NCBI GenBank assembly: GCA_019916065.1
Contig: CM034234.1
Location: 2,614,963 to 2,678,962 of the forward strand
Source: Vitellaria paradoxa
Lineage: Eukaryota; Streptophyta; Magnoliopsida; Ericales; Sapotaceae
Length of the DNA stretch: 64,000 nt
Reading direction: 5' to 3'
Each line of letters starts with the position of its first letter. The first letter of the stretch is position 1. Shown in pieces: positions 58,432 through 64,000 of the stretch. The notes beneath the pieces are model-generated. The model had not been told where the DNA came from, made no database searches, and saw nothing but the letters and a program-made list of their open reading frames with translations. A program made the position numbers and the translations under genes.

Positions 58432-58725
58432 TTTGTTTGTGTCTTCTTCTGGAGTCGGAGAGAAGTCTGTAGCCGCTACCCATGAGTGCGCACTGGGTGA
58501 AACTCGCCTCGTGGCTCTAGTCGGTAAAGAATCACGAGGAGGTAAACTAGCCTAGGCAAGCCCTGGCTGAGCGGTTCAGCCGAAAAGACTGTTAGATGAC
58601 CCTCCACAATTAAAGAAATGACTGTCACCAAGAGGAGTCGAATTGAGACCTATTAATCTCAGGTCCTTCAGCCCGCTATCCGAATCAACTCGACTATTCC
58701 TCAGGGCCTTTGTTTGTGTCTTCTT
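58432..58725 (-). mobile_element. tRNA-derived SINE with 17-bp target duplication
   Basis: The 17-bp string TTTGTTTGTGTCTTCTT flanks the element exactly (58432-58448 and 58709-58725). The 260-bp body read on the minus strand has a Pol III B-box-like AATTCGACTCC (about 58640-58630) and the segments GAGTTTCACCCAGTGCGCAC and GGGTAGCGGCT, familiar from plant SINEs. There is no coding capacity. The 3' tail is short and not clearly poly(A). Confidence 0.8.
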
Positions 58726-60520
58726 GAGACACTGCTTGGTGGACTTCGTTGGTAATTTTCTTTTTGGAAGGGTGAAAATAACAATGACAGGTTTTAAAGC
58801 AGATTTAATAATGACAATTGGCGGAGCTGTCAAGTAATTATACTACCATAAATAAACCCAATCCGAGAATAGGAAGAAAGAGTATAGTGTGAATATTAAT
58901 GAAAAAAAGTAATAAGAAAATAAAAAATTAACACAAAGGATTTAAACGTATTGCTTAATATTTTTTTTATTAATTTTAAAATCCTTATAGGTTTATATAG
59001 TACAAAACATACATATATATAATAAAAAACTCACATATATATAATAAAAAACCTTGACCCCTAGATTCTCCTACGCAACAACATGTGTATTCCTATGGAG
59101 AAGTTTCCATAGCACAACAACACGTGTATCCCTCCATTACGTGAGTGGACCTAACGGCCCGCTCACTACACTTCACTACATTCCGTTTCGAAAACTCTTC
59201 GTTTCTTTCTAATTCTTTAGTCTGAATATAAACTATATATCTCAACAATAAGATAATGGTTAACTCCAGATAATCAGCAAGAGTGGATTGAGAGGAAAAC
59301 TCACTAAATCATCTAAGGGAGGAGGATTTCAGTTGGTGAATTCTCCAAAATCAGCCAAGAAAATAAAGCCTTTTTTTTTTTTGGTTTTTTTTTTTTTTGG
59401 GGGGGGGGGGGGCGGGGAGTGAGTCAAGGTGGAAGATAAGCAATTATACACCTACATCAAAACTTACTATCGTGTAGTTTATCCTATGTTATCTCCAACT
59501 TGAATGTTGGAGTCTTATAGGCCAGTAGCGATGGCACGCTGTGAATCTACAATCTGATCGGTTCTTGTCTTGCGGGAGAGCTTCTGGAGTGAAACTCACG
59601 CGCAGGCGATGAATTTTTGTCTTGCACTTTTCATAGAAACATTTACACCCAATAAGATCTAACAGGTGATACAACCGTGTTTGATGCATAGAATTACACC
59701 CTGTTTGGATGAGACCATATTTGGGCAGATGGACGCCTATGAATAGATTTTAATTAAATTGTATTTTGTTCTCAAGATAAATGTGAGTTGGTGCTTGCAG
59801 GATGTCTCAATTGAAGTTGGAGAAAACAAGGAGACTCCATGCATGAATGATGGAGATCCCACACCACCCCCCCCCTTTAACAAAAAAAAAAGAATCCCAA
59901 TGATGGAGATTAAATATTTTCATATTTGTTTTTAAAAATTATTAAAATTTCATATAATTGAAATTTTATTTGATTTTATTATTTTATTTGCCCTGCGTAA
60001 TTTATAAAAAAGTTGTTCAAGGTTAGTCTATTTGAAAGCTAGCTAGGCTGTATTGAACGAATGAATGGATTAAGTTGTTTCAAGCTGAGCAGCTGCAACA
60101 GAGCTTTGACATTGCACTTCAGTTAATTTGTCTGTATAATATATATACACACCGGAACGGGCATTTGGCCTTCCATACAATCCTTGTACCCAATTTTTAA
60201 AAAAAAAAAAAAAAGAAAAAAAAAATACTCCAATGGATGCTCAAACATTAACGCAAGGACCATCCCCATTAAGTTAGCTTCGATATATCAGCTTCAGCCT
60301 TCATCCAAATTAGGGATAAAACAATTCCATGAAATCCAAATTACAGGTAAAATAATCTTGATAATAGCAACCTCGTCAACATCTAATCACTTCGGGATAT
60401 CAGGAACGGCACTTGACCTGTTACAGAAAGTTGAAAAGATAAATAAAATCAAAGCCGAAAAACTGGTTGTCTGGGAAACATTGGGTCCTTGAGATTGTAT
60501 TCAAACTTCACAGGGGTAAG

Positions 60521-60553
60521 ACCCCCCCCCCCGGGCCCCCGGGGGGGGGGGGG
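60521..60553. repeat. Zig-zag C/G homopolymer block
   Basis: Runs of about 11 C, 3 G, 5 C and 13 G follow one another. The arrangement is nearly its own reverse complement. It may be real low-complexity DNA or an assembly or base-calling artefact. Confidence 0.8.
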
Positions 60554-60955
60554 AAGTGAAGATTTGATGAAGCTTTATATATTCTTTTGCGGGAAATGGC
60601 AAAAACTTAACAACTAAGTAAAAGAAGAAGAACAAATGACAAATTTAATATACATAACAATCCTACAACTGGTAGAAAGGGAAGTCCCGGGCCTGATGTC
60701 TAGGACAACTAATGTGTACCAAACTGGATCATACAGATCACCAGTATAGCACAAGTTACAAGGCTAGAGCTAGGGTATCTAATTACACACTACTCTCATT
60801 GACCCCTCTTGCTAACATGGCCATGGACAAAATCAAATTTAGAGTGAAAAAAACTCCGGGCAATTACTTTGTGGCTCATAAGCAGGAAAGGTACCCCTCA
60901 TTGGGGCACTGAGTGCAGGCCGTTCTTAGCTTTCTTTTACTCCTCAAATCAACCC

Positions 60956-63900
60956 TCACCTACGTCGCGCCGAATTTGAGTGGTGATGGGCCTTGCTATC
61001 GTTTCGTATCCTATCTGCATACATAGGCAGGCGAATAGTCTCATAAATCTCAGTCAATAGAACGTCCTCTGTGATATTATCCCTTATGCTTCGCATCACC
61101 TGTTCCAATTCAGAAGGCAGCTTCGTTCAGTCAAATGGTATCAAAATGATTTGAGAAACCAACTAGAATACAATGGTGGCGAGGAAAAACCTTCTTATAA
61201 GTATTGGAATCATTTGGGGTTGCTTTATCCGTCCTGATTCGCATACAGACCCATACATCTTTTTCGGAATCCCAAGAACATTCAATAATCTTCCCAGCGT
61301 ACGAGGCAGGATCAGAATCATCTGAAGGCCATCATATATGCATGTAAATGAAAAAGGAAAAAGAAAAATATGCAAAAATCAAGGGAAAGTGTAACCAAAT
61401 ACAAAACAAAGGAATGCCTGACCATATCAGAAACAAGGAATCCAAAGAAACGTGTAAAACTAATTGCCAGATCATCAGAATGAAAATGAAGAGATCAAGT
61501 TCCAAAATACTTCATATAAACTCATCATCCCCAAAAGCTAGATTACAAGACTAATTTTAAATGTATATTTTGAAGTATGGAAGTTGTTTTGACAGAGAGA
61601 CATCAAGGAAATGAAGCAATCAAAAGATAGTGACTCCAGGGGACCTGGAAGATGTTTTGACAGAGAGGCCTCGAGTAAATGAAGCAATCAAAAGATAGTG
61701 ACACCAGGGGACCTCAAAGAAAGAAGTCCCTTGCAACAAAATTAGCAGCACAAGGGGTTAAATACTGCACAACATGTATGTGGATGCAAGTTGCCGCACC
61801 TTGACAATCACAAGTACATCAAACATGATTCAAAGCCCTTCCAATTTAGTTGATTCTCTCACAATTTTTAAATTCCAGAAGAGGACTGTTTCAGGAAACA
61901 AGGTGTTCACAGCCAACTAGAAGCTAGAACACTTTCATGTTCGAAGTAAACTTCAACCACAATTATATATGACTTCAGACAGAAAAAAAGGCACGTTAGA
62001 TTGGTTGAGAAGTACAAATCCATCAAGGTCATTTCTTAATTACTTGTGACACGTGGCAAGAGAAAATTAAAGAAGATATCCGGAAGAAACAATCCCATCT
62101 CAAATAACTGAAGTTGTCTACATTCTTCCTATTCCACCATTAGCAATGTCCACGGCAACGCCATCTTAAAAGTATTTTCAGAAAATAAAAGCCATGGCAC
62201 CCTATGATACTGACCTAATGCTTGCATGATGCCACAAAAAAGACAAAAATTAGTGCAAGACAGGACTTCAACCGTAACATTTCAATAAATAAATATTTGC
62301 TAAATCCAATTTGTTTGTTGGTGCCACTCTTGCAGACATGCCAATGTGCATTTGTATATATAATATTCTAAGACAAGCATTAGGTGTACAACAAATTCTC
62401 AAATTCCGTTTTTTTTTTTTTTTTGGGTTCCTTAACGAGTTCTCAAATTCAAGATGCTCCAAGAATGCATTAGTGCAAAATTTAGATAATATTATTGACA
62501 AAAACAGAAGATATCAAGCAAAGAAGAAATTCACCAACCACTAAATACAACCCTGTTCCCTTCCATTGGCTTCTTCTTCCCTCGCTCATGCAAAAAAAGT
62601 AGTGGGCGGTTGTCAACCATCTGTTAAGATAGGTAAAGCAGGCATGGAAGGTAAAATTTACAGTTCAATGAATGGGGGAGAAATAGGTTACAGAAAGAAA
62701 TCAGCCGAGTTGAGATCACAACCTCAAAAAGAAAGTCAACTGAGTTCATTTCGGGATATTTCCACTTTAAGAGGCCTTCATGTGTTCGCGGAATATAAGG
62801 ATCATCCCAGCCCTGAAAACAGAGACAAACTGTAACCAACATTGTACACAACAGTGAACTCAGAACTGTGGCATCAAGAAGACAATTATCTCATCCTACA
62901 CACTTGATACAAGTTGAAGATATGTCTTGTGACAATTAACATATATTGCACCACAAACAAACAAAAACATAGCTCAATAATCAAAACAAGTGGCTTAGAA
63001 ACTATCTCACCCAGCATATCTGCTGAGATCCCATATTCACTGGAATCAGATTCAGACAGCTCACTACCCAGAACTTAAAAGCAATCATAACCATATAACT
63101 AAAGGTCATGCTTTACATGCCACCAGAAATTCTGACAGTGGCAGAAATATTTGACTGGAAAAGCTATTTTAAGGGCAGTGCAGAAGCAAAGACTAACAAA
63201 CTTGAAAAATTCAAGCATGCAACAAGTACCTGAAAAATGAGACCATCTGCTGCATGTGAAAGTCTTGGAATAAATTCCTTCAAAAGTTTGTTAACAGTAG
63301 ATAGCAACCAAAAATCCTTCCTCCTCACCTGACAACTTATCGAGCAAATCAATAACCAATCCCAGTTAAGAACTCAAATTAATCATAGCTAATTGTCCAT
63401 GGCCCTCAAAACATACCCTGAATGGCTCCAAGTCATATCTGTAATACGGATTTCTACTCTGGTATATATGTTGTCGTTCATAGTTCCGAGGTTCAATCAC
63501 TTCTTTCTCAAGCATTTTCCACCGCTCATAGAAGGGGCGCTAGTAAAATTTGCAATTATCACAGTTACTAACCAAGAAAGTAGAAGAATTTTAAGACAAA
63601 GATATATATATATATATACATATATAAAAACATCCCATGATACACTAATCATCCAAAATATTAGCTATAGTTTGCGTAATGTATTACTTCCAACAATCTC
63701 TTCACAAAATTTAAGCAAACTCAGAGCTTGTATGTTGTGACGCATTTGCAGGAAGTATTGGATATCCCCCTCCCCCCTTCTTTTTCTCCTTTTTTTAAGA
63801 CAAAGGATCATATATAACACACATAACAAATACATGCAGGGATGAGATTTATGAGGCACCCATTCTTGATTTCTAGATTGCACCAAATGAAGCAAGCTCT

Positions 63901-64000
63901 GAATCTATCTAACCTCTATAATGGAGAGATGATTGATTGCCATCATATCATATATAAGGTATCTCCTTTCCTGCTTCTGTGAGTCTGGCAAAGTATCAAT
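60956..64000 (-). CDS. mRNA capping enzyme, guanylyltransferase C-terminal part
   Basis: This is the nuclear enzyme that adds GMP to the 5' end of new mRNAs. Seven exons are in view: 64000-63914 (5' side off the window), 63539-63417, 63328-63230, 62812-62723, 62620-62539, 61321-61191, 61099-60956. They give 251 residues in one consistent frame, stop TGA at 60958-60956. Guanylyltransferase motifs appear in order: motif III region RRYLIYDMMAINHLSIIE, IIIa-like VRRKDFWLLSTVNKLL, motif IV AADGLIFQ, motif V GLLKWKYPEMNSVDFLFE, then the OB-fold with WDSEKDVWVCMRIRTDK (motif VI). The catalytic lysine motif KxDG and any N-terminal RNA triphosphatase domain lie beyond 64000. The C terminus ends HSNSARRR. 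No defects seen. Confidence 0.95.
61585..61720. repeat. 68-bp tandem duplication in a capping enzyme intron
   Basis: TTTTGACAGAGAG followed by AATGAAGCAATCAAAAGATA and CCAGGGGACCT occurs twice (from about 61587 and 61655) in the intron between 61321 and 62539. The copies are about 93 percent alike by eye. Confidence 0.85.

Larger units (their letters stand above)
57550..60955. other. Intergenic DNA between DUF962 and capping enzyme genes
   Basis: Includes a MITE-like element and a SINE (listed), AT-rich LTR-like debris at about 58890-59260, and homopolymer blocks at 59371-59418, 59867-59891 and 60521-60553. The last few hundred bases (about 60560-60955) are likely 3' UTR of the minus-strand capping enzyme gene. 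An open frame at 60184-60492 has no recognisable domain. Confidence 0.45.

Noticed and set aside
60184..60492. Plus-strand frame of 102 codons
   Set aside because: It starts in a poly-A tract, has no known domain and lies in the flank of a minus-strand gene.

Overview
The window is nuclear DNA of a flowering plant, most likely a eudicot. Genes have GT-AG introns of 0.1 to 2.1 kb, intergenic DNA is AT-rich, and it holds plant-type elements: LTR retrotransposons primed by initiator tRNA-Met, small SMART/TRIM elements, a 5S-derived Cassandra element, MITEs and a tRNA-derived SINE. The species cannot be named from the sequence alone.

Four protein-coding loci could be rebuilt exon by exon with consistent phases. 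(1) 39306 to 26702, minus: a 20-exon gene for a double WD40-propeller protein of about 1296 residues related to MAPKBP1/WDR62. (2) 46499 to 51464, plus: an 8-exon plastid anion/phosphate transporter of the PHT4 (ANTR) family. It is intact except for a single extra base in exon 5, and intron 5 has a GC donor. (3) 57211 to 57549, plus: a single-exon DUF962/Mpo1-like membrane protein of 112 residues. (4) 64000 to 60956, minus: the 3' seven exons of the mRNA capping enzyme guanylyltransferase domain, whose catalytic lysine lies outside the window. The four genes act in unrelated processes and form no obvious functional cluster.

Layout: 1-1839 is unassigned DNA with a 240-bp tandem duplication. 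1840-12254 is one complete minus-strand LTR element (LTRs of 1.8 and 1.9 kb, PBS, PPT, 5-bp TSD ATTCT) without recognisable gag-pol, so non-autonomous and LARD-like. 12255-15400 is retroelement debris with an orphan PBS. 15660-19260 is a GGCCCA-rich minisatellite split by a 1.6-kb insertion full of perfect ACCGGT-centred palindromes. 21770-25480 is a decayed, 3'-truncated Copia element. Introns of the WD40 gene carry two tiny SMART-like elements and a LINE remnant. 39310-46500 is AT-rich and MITE-rich. 52855-53583 is a complete Cassandra element, followed directly by seven ~179-bp satellite monomers that alternate as A-B-A-B-A-B-A. 58432-58725 is a SINE with a 17-bp target duplication.

The most unusual items are the small two-monomer higher-order satellite beside Cassandra, the palindrome-rich insertion inside a minisatellite, and the isolated frameshift in an otherwise conserved transporter gene. 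All homology statements rest on recognition by eye; no search was run.
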